DNA of 64,000 bases, taken from positions 4,640,953 through 4,704,952 of the forward strand of contig JARUPZ010000035.1 of NCBI GenBank assembly GCA_031213475.1, given 5' to 3'. The first letter of the stretch is position 1. Each line of letters begins with the position of its first letter. The notes under the pieces were generated by a model. It was not told where the DNA came from, made no database searches, and worked only from the letters and a program-made list of their open reading frames with translations. Both the position numbers and the translations under genes were made by a program. This DNA is from Nereocystis luetkeana (Eukaryota; Sar; Phaeophyceae; Laminariales; Laminariaceae). Shown here one piece after another: positions 41,538 to 51,881 of this stretch.

Positions 41538-44500
41538 CTGCGCGGCGCACCCACCCGAAACGCGCGCGATGGAAGGAAGAAGAGAGCAGCAGAAGCAGTA
41601 AAAAACGGGTTTCCATGTCGATGAACACGACGGATGTTTGGGACCTATCTATTACGTGAACCTCTTCCTGGTACCATACGACAGAACCCAGAGATGGTCA
41701 AGAGAATCATGAAAGAGTTCGAAGTATGGTGCGAGCGCAGAGCAGTGCCAGCAGGATGGTGCCAGCATGCAGTACCGCTCTGACCCGAAATATAGGGACC
41801 GCTAGCATATGAATATGTAATCCGAACGTTCCTTATATTTGGGTCAGAGTGGTGTGCAGTATGCAAGTCATAGCTGCTACGATATGGGCACCGACTTTTT
41901 GCCTATATTCTGAATGATGGGGCTTCTCGAGTGAGAAACTACTGTAAACACTAACTGCTGTGCTTCGTTTTGTGCAGAACCTTTCGATGTAAACCTACTG
42001 TAAGCCATGCAATGGTCGATTGCTCGTCGGTCTTGACCCTTTTAGGGCTGCAGTCCCGTTTTGGGGACAAACTACTTAGAATTTGACTGGTGTGTCCCCA
42101 GAACGGGACTGCGGTTCTAAAAAGGTTAAGTGTACACTTTTCTTCAAGCCGTTCTAGAACGGGGGACCCTAGTTAACAGGACCTATGGTGTACATAAAAA
42201 CCTATATATTTAACCATTTTTACCAACAATATTTGGTCCTGTTAACTATGGCCCCCCGTAATAGGGCGATAGGAAGAGCTATTACGGGGGGCCATAGTTA
42301 ATAGGACCTATGGTATACATAAAAACCTATATGTTTAACCATTTTTACTAACCATACTTGGTCCTAATAACTATGGTCCCCCGTAATAGCTCCTCAAGTG
42401 AGTATCATAACCTCAAAAACCTCAGCAAAATCGCAGCGTACCCGTGCCGTTGCATGCTATCAAGTCTTTATTTGCAAGTCTTTATTAGCAAGTCTTCATT
42501 TGCAGGTCTTTATCGCAAATCTTTCTTGCAGATCCTTTTTTGCAAGTCTATATTTGCAAGATCCTTTTTTGCAAGTCTTCATTTGCAAGTCTTTATATCC
42601 AGGTATTTATTTGCAAGTCTTCACTCAGGTTTGAGCCACGGACGCACCTACACCCTACCGCGACTTATACGTATCGTACTTGCATTCCTGAGGGGTTCCA
42701 GCGACGGATCAACCAACGAACCAACCGTAGCGCAAGCAACCATTTATTTCACGCTCCGTCGACGTGTTTCCCCGTGCGCCAAATGCTTAATGACAACCAC
42801 TAGGTAACCCTTGTACCACTGAAAAAAATCTTCCACACTAATTTCAAGTATCATTGTGCATTTGAAAAGGGCTCACACATCGGACAGATCAGATAGATCG
42901 GATCCTCTCTCTAGGATCTAGATCTTTCAGGGCAGATAGATCCCTAATCTGTGTATGATCTGTGTGATCTAGCTCATGTTGTCGGATGGGAGCCGTATAA
43001 TCTGCATCATCTATTGATAGTGCACACCAAGGCATTGCATTTACAGAGTGTGTACTATACAGATTCAATGCACCATCTCATAACGGCGGGCTAGGGCCTA
43101 GATGATCTATCTGTAGATGATCTATCTGTAGATTGATATGTCTGATCTGTCCGATACGTGCAGTGTATTTATTCAGGTTTGAGCCACGGACTCACACCGG
43201 CGGCCGCAGCGCGACGTATACACCACGGGAAAAAGTATCCTATCAATACACTGATTTCACGTAGTTTGTCCAGGAGAAAATGGGTGCATTTGTAGACGGT
43301 TTCAGCCCTTTGAGGACTGCATTCCCGCTTGGGGGCAAACTACTTGAACGGGACTGCAAGGGGTTAAGGCATTATTGGTGGGCAGCATCAACACGTCTGT
43401 CGCCATCCTCCCTGCCTGCCTTCATTCAACGTGCGGCATGGCACAGCGGACAGCGGACAGCAGACAGCGCGGAGGAGCCTTCCTTATCCGTTGCGCACAC
43501 TGTATTCTTTTTTGCGCATGCTATCTACGCTACATAGGGCTGCATGGTTTCTTGTTTTTCTTCCCGAGGCTCCTTCGCTGGAGGAGCGTGAACAAAAAAA
43601 AAAAGAAGACGAAAAAAAAAAAAAAAAAACAGAAATATATTTCGAAGGCAATTTCGTTTGCAAATCCCATTCATTATCTTCGCCCCTGTTTTCTCTCTCC
43701 CTCATGTTCATACTCATAACTCAGAACCGGGATCACAAAGCAGGCAATTTCTCCCTCCTCCCCATTACTGCTCGTGCCTTCATCAGTCGTTAGTATCGCG
43801 AGAAGACTTCAGTCCTTTCTTCTCTCGTACACTCCCATCGAACTGCAGCGCCTACCCACGCTACTATTACGGGCGACCATAGCAAAATAGGACCCACGGA
43901 ACACACAAAAACCTATACATTTTCCTATTTTTACTCCACATATTCGGTCCTGTTTACTATGGTCCCCCGTAAAAAAAAGGAGCTCTCCAGCAGTTGAACC
44001 CGTGTCTCATTACTTTTTGCGAACTAACTCAAAACTTGGACCCTCGTGGGATTCGAACTCCAGCAAGCATCAAGTCTTCTATAAAATAAGGGGGACCATA
44101 TTAAATAGGACCTACGGTACACACTAAAAACTATATACTTCCCATTTTTACTAACAAAATTTGGTCCTATTTACTATGGCTCCCCGTAATAGCAGCATTC
44201 AAGGGCACCACTGGCCCACCGGGGACGAGCACAATGAAAAATTATTATAAGCCGATGAAAATATGAAAAATAACCCCGGCCCCTGGACCCTAGGCGTATC
44301 ACGGCTCGTAAAATTACGGGGGGGCGTAGTAATCAGGACCCATCATGTAGACAAGGGCGTAGTAATCAGGACCCATCATGTAGACAAAAACCTATATATT
44401 ACAGTATTTTTACTGGGCATATTTGGTCCTGATTACTACTGTACGTTCCCTCGTCCTACTGTAGCACCGCAAGACACGTCACAGCTGCGTTCCTACACGC

Positions 44501-47500
44501 GGACATTGGGCACCTGATAGTCCATCGCGCGAATCAGTTTGGACCAAAACGTGATACAGAGTCTATACTTCTATCGTATACAGCACGCACGCCTCTCTCA
44601 CCCTGTTCAATGAGTCGATCGAGCCCGTCCTGATCGAGACCCACGGCCTGCTTTATCCACAACGCCTTCGGCTTGACGGTCCTGTCGATGTCGAGGTAGA
44701 GGATACCCGGAGTTCTCGACACCATCTTGGTCACGTTGGCGGACGGAAACAATGCCACCAGTTTCTCCACCTGCGCCGGACGTTTGCGAATGCCATGCAA
44801 GGTGGAGGGAACCCCCGCGAGTTTTCAAGGATGATCACAGAATAGCACCAAAACAACTCACATGGTCTCTCTACCTGTAGACGTTTTCGAATGCCATGCA
44901 AGGTGGAGGAGGTGAAAACATAACCGCACAACCGACACACCAGGTACCAGGTAGTTTCTCCACCTACAGAAATCGTCGAATGCCATGAATGGTGGAGGAA
45001 ACACGCGCGAGTTTTCAGGGACAATCACATATTCCAACCAAACCAGCCAACATGAGTTTCTCTACAGACGTGGTCGAATGCCAGGCAAGGTGGAGGAACC
45101 CCAGCGCGAGGACAACGCGAGTTTTCAGGGGCATGACATAATCACACCAAAACAACTTGCATAGCTTCTTCACCTGCAGACGTCGCCGAATGCCATGCAA
45201 GGTGGAGGAAACCCACAAGATCTTCCAGGAATGATGACAGCACGACCAAACGGCAGCACGGTAGCGCGTGACTTTCAAAACAAAAACACCACATGTCTAC
45301 CCTTGTAAAATATGTACCAGGTATGTATTCAAGTTGGAGTACCATGGGTTCTGGGAAGTACCTCGGGAATCCCGTGAAGTAGTAACGGAGGTCGTCCTGA
45401 AAAGGACGGCCGAGCGATACTTTATTATTGCTGGCCTGAAACTGGCGAACTCGGTCTTTTCAGCGATCGCAGGAAAAAAAACGCCGATCTCGACCGATCT
45501 CCCTCTCGACTCTCACAAAAAAACAGCAACTTGTTTCGTTCGGGGAGAAAAATCGTCTTCCGCGGTGCGGGCAAACACCGACACGCCTTGTGCCGCATGT
45601 GGGAGGTGTGATAGCTGCACAATAGCGCCAGGGGCGTCGCTGTGCATGTCGTACTCCACCGTGCTCCAGCCGGAGAGATAAAAGCAACGGAGCTGATAGG
45701 CTACGGGACTCCCAACAGGTCGGACAGACCACGATCTATCAACGCACAGATAGATCATCTGGACCCATTTTGCCACGAGAAAACAAACACTCAGAAAACT
45801 ATGGGATACGTCTTTAGGTAGTGAAAGATGAGACCAAAACGGAGATAAGACGACGTAAATTGACCTTAACCCCTTTAGAACCGTAGTCCCGTTTTGGGGA
45901 CCACCTACTTGAAATTTGACTGGTGTGTCCCCATAAACGGAACTGCGGTTCTAAAGGGGTTAAGGGTTCACGGGGTGGTCTTAAAATGGGTACACTGTTG
46001 ATACTCGCCACTTTTTCCCGCCATGTTTCTCCTCTCGAGTCTCGAAGGAGTTGTGACATGAATGCTGTGCCCAGCAAACGGTCTCCGGACAGACTGTACG
46101 GCGCACACTTTCGCGAACCCTTGTGCTCTCGAGGAGGGAGAGCAGGAGGGAAGGAGGGGAAGGGGGACGCCTGAGTCGTACCTTCGAGGGTAAGCTGCCT
46201 GTGCTGCGAATCAGCACCCCTGGTGCATTGGAGATAATGTTTGTCACGTTTACTCCGGGAAGGAGGGTCATCAGGGCATCAACCTGGCAACACCCACGCC
46301 GAACAAAATACAAGAGGGTGCGGAGATGTCAGCAAAAAGTTAAGCTGCACAAGTAACGCAAGGTTTCAATAAGGATAGCGGGCGGGCGAACCACACAACA
46401 GGGAGGACGCGAATAACCGCCCCTTAGGTTAGCGGATGGCAAGACTGCAGGGTTCACAGGCTACAAATAGCTTCGTCGCCGTGCCTAGATATTCCATTAC
46501 CCCCGTGTATTCTTGGTGACCACAGGTGAGGTTGTGGCTACTAGTTAAACGTTTGATCCTCATCAACAGCAACAATACCACCAACACAAACAACACCAGC
46601 CACCATAACAGCAACAACAACAGCAGCAGCAAGCACAGCAGCAACCACAACAACAACACTTTTTCTTTTTCTTTTTTTATCCTCCGGCGGATTGGTAAAT
46701 ACGACAAGCAAGAACGGCAACCACAACAGCAACAGCAGCAGTAAGAACAACAGCAGCAACCTGAGCAAGAGTGTCAAGAACAACATCATCACCAACACCA
46801 CGAACAAGAACAGCAGCATCCGCGATACAAACGCCCCCCTATCGGCCTGACCTTGATGTCTAGAGTCCCGTTGACGCCTGACATCCTCACCAAGGAAGGT
46901 GCCGATTCGACAATTCGAACCAGCTCCTTGTTGCTTGCCGTGGGAAACCGCTGCAACGCACAGACAGACAAGACAGGCAGGCAGGAAGGAAAACGGCACA
47001 CGGAGAGACATGAAACGCACACAGGAAGGCAACGGACAAACAGACAGGCGAGACAGGCAGACAGGAGTCAACGACCAAACAGATAGGTACGACAGGAAGT
47101 CAACGGATAGACGGGCGAGAGAGGCAGAGAGGGAATCAACGGACGACCATACAGGCGAAACAGGCAGACCATAAGTCGACGGACAAACAGACAAGCCATG
47201 CCCGGTCTCATGATACGTGATGTTGTGAATAATCTAGTCTGTTAGTCTGGTTGTCATCATGTATACCGGAAGTGCAGGTACAGCCCTTGGCGGTCGGATA
47301 CGAGACGACACGCCCATGCCCACCGAAACAAATATGACCTGACCTTTATGAGACGACGCACCTCGACCGTGTTTCATTAAAAAATAAAACGCCGCTCACC
47401 TTTCGGAGCTGGCTCAAGCCTCGCGGCACGGTCTCTTGGCTGCGAGCAAGAGCGGTCGGCATCCCCTTAAGGAAATTTCGGAGATTCATTCCGGGCAGGT

Positions 47501-50500
47501 GCCACCTTAAGGCAGCAACCTTCGCCTCGACAGTGTGCGGGGGCAGGAACAGCATGGATGGGGCCGCCTGTGCAACACACCACCAAGCCATCAACAAGCG
47601 GCCAGAGCGGAAGGTGTGTTCAAAAGGTAACAAACCATGTCGGAGATGGAGGTTCCAGGTTTTTGAGAGGGAATGTGAAAGTAGCATTCACCATCGTGGT
47701 ACCCGCCGGAGGGTGGCGAAAGAGAGCAGTCATGAGTATGTACCAGTGTACTACTAATACTATACGAATGATACTATTGTACCTGGGATGTACAAAAAAA
47801 ACAGCACAGTAGTAACTCTATTATCTGATAACATTACTCATGTGCAGGCTAGTTGTAACTACAGCAAAAAATACGTGCTGCAAGTACTATCCCACTCCAA
47901 TTCCTAGTACTGTGTCCCTAAAACGTAGGTGCAGTTACAAAAGGAGCTCGCAACGGTAACCAACTGGCACCAACGCTCGCACCTGGAATATCGCTGAATC
48001 CACCTCTGGCGCATACTTCAAAAGCCCTTCCACGTTTCTCTCCAGCCTGCGCAGGCACAACATCACACCACACCGCACCAACCGTCCAACATGACGCGTT
48101 AGTCCGAGACTATCCCGTATCATACATGTGACGACACATTACCTCGAGACGTCTGCTTATATTGCTGTCTGTGAACGCCACAGCCGAAGGAACCTCGTTG
48201 CCCCGGACAAAAAAGCCTCCTTTCATCCCCTGCGTACTCAAGCCATGAGGTAGAATAACCGATCGAGAACAAATATGCAATCAAAACGTGCAGGTGACGA
48301 CGGCACTACTGCGGGGGGTCACAATAATCAGGACCCACGATGGATCCAATAACCATGTATCCCCCTATGTTTAAACATCATATTTGGCTCTGAATACTAT
48401 ATTTCCCCAATAGTAGTGCTGTTAATCCGGAGTTCCAAAACGAGAAGTAGGCATTCCCCGGCTTGGAATTCCTCTGGGGAAGGACGCGTACCACCGATAG
48501 CTTCAACACGTTTTGAGGCTCCTGGAGTAGACCGAAGGGATGAGACAACCCCTCTTATAAACTATGGTAACATGACTACCTTGTGAGGCATCCAGGATGT
48601 GCAAACTACCTTTGCAGCCCCAGCTTGCAACTAGGTGACACCTCTCACTTTGTGGCGTTTCTAGAGAAGACCGAAGGGATGCGCTCCACCACTCTGGCCA
48701 TGTTAGCGTCCGGGTATGCGTTGCTTATAATTTCGCACACACGCTTCATCTTGTGCACGGGGACCAAGAGAGTCTAGCAGTAGGCGGAGATGTACAAGAA
48801 TCATGCAAGGTGGCGGGGAATGGGTGGGAGGAGGGGGGGGAGGGGGGGGGACGAGCGGCCGCATAAATAAGACGGTGTGATGTCACTGAATATGACAATT
48901 GACATACTTCCACAGCACTGTCCGCAACTATTCGCACACCCGCTTCATCTCGTGCACGGAAACCAAGCGAACATCACTGAGTGTTGCACAAGACAAGGTG
49001 GCAGAGACGGGTGGGGAGGGGGGGGGGGGGGGGGTGAACGGCAGCATGCGTGAGAGGTCGGGACGCAGCCGAAGACGGCAATGGGCGCAACCCAACAGTG
49101 TATGTACTCGCAGAGTGACTCGCGATAACACAAAAGCGCAGCCATCTCCTGTGACGAGCGAAAGGAGAACAACGTTAGTATGTACCCAACGTTGATGCGC
49201 GCTAGTTCTAGTGATATACCAGGTACATAGGACAAAGTAGCAGAGTAAGCCCGGCCTGAGAAAGCAGAATTCGCGATTCCAGGTGTCGGTGCTCCGTGTA
49301 GTATCAATCGCATCGGGTGTTTTATCACACAGACCACTACGGCAAGCAGCCATCCAATAAAAAGACACCACCAGGCGATATCCTACTAACAGCTACACGA
49401 ACCTTATACAAGGGCGGCCTACTCGTAGCCTGTGCGAGTGGACTTACACTCAGCACGCAGTCACAGGTTTGTTCTCGCACCGCTGTGCAGGGGTAACAGC
49501 AGAAAAAAACATGTGTCTCATCCAGTACTAAACAGACTCCCCATAATCCCTTGAGGACTGCTTAGTACTTCAGTCTTGTTGTGGGGAATTTTTTACTCAG
49601 AATTAGAGTCAGATTTAGGTACATGTCCGATGTGAAAGGATGTGAATAATTTGCCTTACAGGGCAGATCCAACCCAGGAAACATGCGCTCCATCGTGCGC
49701 ATTATACGGGTCCCACCCGGCAACATGAGCTACATTGTACAGCATCGGGAATACATCTTCCCTTCGGGGAAATATCTAGAGCATGAACTGGGAATGATCT
49801 GTGTCCGACGTGTGAAATGGTTGATGAGGTCCGAATTCCTCACGAATACTGCTGTACAACAAGGGCAGGTCGGGTCACGTTGCCTTTACGCCAACGACTG
49901 ACGTTAGGTTTACGCCAACGACTGACGTTAGGTTTACGTGACAACATATCAAGTCTGAAAGAGGTTTCATTCCCGCTTACAATCCGGTTTCCAGGCTCGC
50001 AGTTTGTTCGTGCCTCGCGAAACCGTGTGGATTCTCGGAGGGTGATTTCCAGTACATTTTCCTGCCGCAACATACATCACAGCCGTTACGGCTTACAGTC
50101 GCTACAGCCCTTACACCTTACAGCCGTTACAGCTTACGGTCGATACAGCTATACAGCTTACAGCCGATACAGCTTGCAGCCGTTACAGCTCACAGCCGCT
50201 GCAGCGGTTCCAGGTTTTACAGCCGTTACAAACAGTTACAGCTTTCATGGCAGAATTTGAGTGCCCTCCTCTATCAAGGCTCACCCTAGGATGTCGTTGG
50301 ATGACCGTGCGGAAGTTGGCGCCCGGTGCCACCTTCATGAGGAAAATCGCTCTGAGCCAGACGTCTTCCTGTTAATACGTCGACAACGGGTTCAGAGGCC
50401 GATAAAGGATAAACGTCACCACAATAGTTACATACAACATTTACGTTGGATTCGTGTACCCCTGCTGCTACTACCGCTAATCCTGCCAATCCTGCTGCTG

Positions 50501-51881
50501 CTGCTGCTGCTGCTGCTGTTACGGCGGAGCAGGAGGGGAGGCAACATGAGTCACATGCCCGTATAAACATTTTGGGGGGCGAAAATTGCCGAGATGTTTT
50601 GGTTTGCGTTCATAGATGTGTATCTCCACCGGAGACCTGGGGGATCGGCGGGAAAATAGTCAAACATTCATCACGTCGGACAGATCACGACCAAGGGTCA
50701 TCCACATAATCTAGATCATCCAGATCATCTATTAATAGATCATCCATCAATTGATGCTATTAATAGCCTGCCCTTGTGATATGATGCTCAGGGTCTGCAT
50801 GAAGTAAAGATCCAGCCCAGGAAGCCTGCCCTACTCTGTAGACCAAGCAGATAATTTTACGGCTCCCACGCGGCAACATCAGCTACGGCGTCGTAGGATC
50901 AGTAGATTATACCAGTGCTGCTGTATGACAAGAGTTGCACGACTTCCGACGGAACGCTTAGACGTCAGGACGTGCGGAGGGAAGGGCGCTATCGTGTCTT
51001 GCGTGCTATTTTTCTTTGGTCTCCGGTCATTTTGCAGATTTGGGTTATTCTGAGTCTACTACTGTACAAGTGACACTTGTGTACCAGGCACAGGATACGA
51101 GTATATGATTTGGATTATTCTGAGTCTACTACTGTACAAGTGACACTTGTGTACCAGGCACAGGTATATTATGCCGGGTGGGAGGTAGGGGCGTTTGCTT
51201 CGGCTGTTGTTCGACGTTTGAAGAATCATGATCAACACCACCAGCCTCAGGTCGCGCACTCGTCATCCGTCCTACAAACGTACGATCGTAGCAGAACTAC
51301 TCATTTTATACTGCTGTATGTGGTGTTACTGCTTCTAAGTGAATCAAAACATCAGCACCAACCTCGACCGCTATAATAGCAAAAACGGCAGAGGTATGTT
51401 AGCGTTGAACGCGCGTACAGGTAGGTACACGCGTACCCTTGCAACTTACTGGGTCTTGTTTTCGAAAGTCGTCCGTCGCTTCCAGCATGTGTTCCACCCC
51501 GCGAACATCCAACAGCCTCAGGCGCTGCACCAGAAGCACGATTACGGCTGCCTCCGCTTTGTTGTACCACCTCGGCCTCGTGATCTGGTAAGCACCCACT
51601 GGCTTCTTGCTCTCGGCAAGGGAGGTGGCGTCGATGGGGCTGCTGCCGTTGAGAGCCAGCAAGGGCGCATCGGAGTCGCCTTGGTAGGCACTTTGACTCG
51701 GGAGGCTGCTGTAGAGGCGCAGAAGCGAGTTGAACCTGTCTGACGCGAGTCGGAGTTGCTTGTTAGAAGGAGCAACCTGCTGCTGCAAGAGGCCTTTGCA
51801 TGCTGGAATCAAGGGGACCACGAACCCGCGGACTGAGATTGTCAGAAGCAGGAGGAGGAGGAGGAGGCGGGGGGTAGTCAT
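40723..51881 (-). CDS. mTERF-family organelle gene-expression factor (probably plastid)
   Basis: mTERF proteins are helical-repeat nucleic-acid-binding factors that control transcription or RNA processing in mitochondria and plastids. Eight exons join in phase to 649 aa. Residues 1-20 are a signal-peptide-like LLLLLLLLTISVRG followed by FVVPL, the Phe-led site typical of bipartite plastid targeting in stramenopiles. Successive mTERF repeats follow: IISNAYPDANMARVVERIPS, VEGLLKYAPEVDSAIFQ, LRWHLPGMNLRNFLKGMPTA, RFPTASNKELVRIVESAPSL, LMTLLPGVNVTNIISNAPGV and LVALFPSANVTKMVSRTPGI. Exon 8 adds WLLKAGWGPLARLQFAIDAG, then an acidic, low-complexity tail of about 190 residues with a nine-Glu run. Family certain; plastid location inferred; subgroup not assigned. 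Confidence 0.9.
42033..42130. mobile_element. MITE family B copy
   Basis: TGACCCTTTTAGGGCTGCAG ... CTGCGGTTCTAAAAAGGTTA. Confidence 0.85.
42154..42265. mobile_element. MITE family A copy
   Basis: GAACGGGGGACCCTAGTTAAC ... GGCCCCCCGTAATAG. Confidence 0.85.
42279..42389. mobile_element. MITE family A copy
   Basis: CTATTACGGGGGGCCATAG ... CTATGGTCCCCCGTAATAG, 13 bp after the previous copy. Confidence 0.9.
42465..42630. repeat. (TTTGCAAGTCTTTA)n tandem repeat
   Basis: About ten 14-16-bp units, some degenerate. Confidence 0.85.
42873..43165 (+). repeat. Repeat D copy
   Basis: GGATCTAGATCTTTCAGGGC, TGATCTAGCTCATGTTGTCGG and GTAGATGATCTATCTGTAG. Confidence 0.8.
43302..43368. mobile_element. MITE family B, shortened copy
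   Basis: CCCTTTGAGGACTGCATTCCC ... GAACGGGACTGCAAGGGG with a reduced middle. Confidence 0.6.
43864..43975. mobile_element. MITE family A copy
   Basis: CTATTACGGGCGACCATAG ... CTATGGTCCCCCGTAAAA. Confidence 0.88.
44036..44238 (-). repeat. tRNA-like SINE head split by a MITE
   Basis: On the - strand GTCCCCGGTGGGCCAGTGG (A-box-like) and GGAGTTCGAATCCCACGAGG (B-box-like) flank a family A MITE inserted near the anticodon region. Confidence 0.55.
44080..44192. mobile_element. MITE family A copy inside the tRNA-like head
   Basis: CTATAAAATAAGGGGGACC ... TGGCTCCCCGTAATAG; the left end is degenerate. Confidence 0.8.
44312..44455. mobile_element. MITE family A variant with internal duplication
   Basis: ATTACGGGGGGGCGTAG, then TAATCAGGACCCATCATGTAG twice in tandem, then ATATTTGGTCCTGATTACTAC. 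Confidence 0.75.
44602..44770 (-). CDS. mTERF exon 7
   Basis: Acceptor GGCGCAG| and donor CAGG|GTGAGA; VEKLVALFPSANVTKMVSRT through DGLDRLIEQ plus one base (phase 1). Confidence 0.92.
44771..45230 (-). repeat. Tandem array of exon 7 acceptor regions
   Basis: Four degenerate units of about 85-115 bp lie upstream of exon 7. Each has CCTTGCATGGCATTCG, then ACGTCTACAG or similar and an exon-head-like GGTGGAGAAACT (near 44880, 44960, 45060 and 45170), then TTGAAAACTCGCG. Confidence 0.85.
45866..45963. mobile_element. MITE family B copy
   Basis: TTAACCCCTTTAGAACCGTAG ... CTGCGGTTCTAAAGGGGTTAA; clean palindrome. Confidence 0.9.
46182..46283 (-). CDS. mTERF exon 6
   Basis: Acceptor TTGCCAG| and donor AAG|GTACGA; VDALMTLLPGVNVTNIISNA to GSLPSK; phase 0. 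Confidence 0.92.
46284..46851 (-). other. mTERF intron 5
   Basis: 568 bp rich in CAA/CAG triplets (46560-46800) with no gene. Confidence 0.6.
46852..46950 (-). CDS. mTERF exon 5
   Basis: Acceptor CGTTGCAG| and donor AAG|GTCAGG; RFPTASNKELVRIVESAPSL to GTLDIK; phase 0. A possible internal donor TTG|GTGAGG would shorten it by 45 bp in frame. Confidence 0.88.
46951..47399 (-). other. mTERF intron 4
   Basis: 449 bp, half of it the CTGY tract. Confidence 0.6.
46954..47185 (-). repeat. (CTGT/CTGC)n-rich tract upstream of mTERF exon 5
   Basis: CAGACAGGCGAGACAGGCAG-type repeats on the + strand are CTGYCTGY on the coding strand. They run to the exon 5 acceptor. Confidence 0.8.
47400..47567 (-). CDS. 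mTERF exon 4
   Basis: Acceptor TGCACAG| and donor AAG|GTGAGC; AAPSMLFLPPHTVEAKVAAL to RGLSQLRK; phase 0. Confidence 0.92.
47568..47982 (-). other. mTERF intron 3
   Basis: 415 bp with no recognisable element. Confidence 0.6.
47983..48046 (-). CDS. mTERF exon 3
   Basis: Acceptor TGCGCAG|G and donor CAG|GTGCGA; LERNVEGLLKYAPEVDSAIF, Q. The entering phase (one base) completes Lys from exon 2. Confidence 0.9.
48047..48648 (-). other. mTERF intron 2
   Basis: 602 bp with a decayed MITE A variant at 48309-48416. Confidence 0.6.
48309..48416. mobile_element. MITE family A variant
   Basis: TGCGGGGGGTCACAATAATC, AGGACCCACGATGGATCC ... TTTCCCCAATAG; decayed. Confidence 0.6.
48649..48749 (-). CDS. mTERF exon 2
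   Basis: Acceptor GCACAAG|ATG, donor ACAAA|GTGAGA; MKRVCEIISNAYPDANMARV to FSRNAT plus two bases. An alternative in-frame acceptor (GCTAG|ACT) would add TLLVPVHK at the front. Confidence 0.85.
48735..49040 (-). repeat. Duplicated exon 2 head and acceptor
   Basis: The acceptor region of exon 2 (ending near 48845 in a G-run) is repeated at about 48925-49040. GTGCACGAGATGAAGCGGGT encodes VHEMKRVCE and is then stopped by TAG. Confidence 0.85.
49640..49815 (-). repeat. Repeat D copy
   Basis: GCAGATCCAACCCAGGAAAC, GGTCCCACCCGGCAACATG, GAATGATCTGTG. Confidence 0.75.
49880..49937. repeat. 29-bp direct duplication
   Basis: TTTACGCCAACGACTGACGT with TAGG is present twice in tandem. Confidence 0.85.
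50075..50235. repeat. (TTACAGCCG)n-type tandem array
   Basis: Units of 9-18 bp built from ACAGCCGTTACAGCTTACAG. Confidence 0.85.
50672..50910 (-). repeat. Repeat D copy
   Basis: AAAGATCCAGCCCAGGAAGCC, CTCCCACGCGGCAACATCAG. Confidence 0.7.
51042..51163. repeat. 61-bp tandem duplication
   Basis: TTCTGAGTCTACTACTGTAC with its flanks through TGTACCAGGCACAGG is repeated back to back, nearly unchanged. Confidence 0.9.
51450..51881 (-). CDS. mTERF exon 1 (targeting peptide)
   Basis: ATG at 51881; 144 codons to donor CCCA|GTAAGT, phase 0. Signal-peptide-like Leu run at residues 6-13, then TISVRG|FVVPL, then a Ser/Ala-rich transit-like stretch and the first helices (WYNKAEAAVIVLLVQRLRLL). Confidence 0.88.

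Larger units (their letters stand above)
41538..44601 (-). other. mTERF intron 7
   Basis: Family B MITE (42033), two adjacent family A MITEs (42154, 42279), a TTTGCAAGTC array, repeat D, two more family A MITEs, and a disrupted tRNA-like head. I see no gene. Confidence 0.65.
44771..46181 (-). other. mTERF intron 6
   Basis: It contains a tandem array of exon 7 heads (44771-45230) and a MITE B (45866-45963). A 137-codon + strand frame at 45268-45681 looks accidental. Confidence 0.6.
48750..51449 (-). other. mTERF intron 1
   Basis: 2.7 kb with the exon 2 head duplication, repeats D (49640, 50672), a TACAGCC array (50075) and a 61-bp duplication (51042). I see no gene. Confidence 0.65.

Noticed and set aside
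45268-45681. 137-codon + strand frame with several Cys
   Set aside because: It lies in an mTERF intron on the other strand, has no family resemblance and no partner exon, and is GC-moderate; probably chance.
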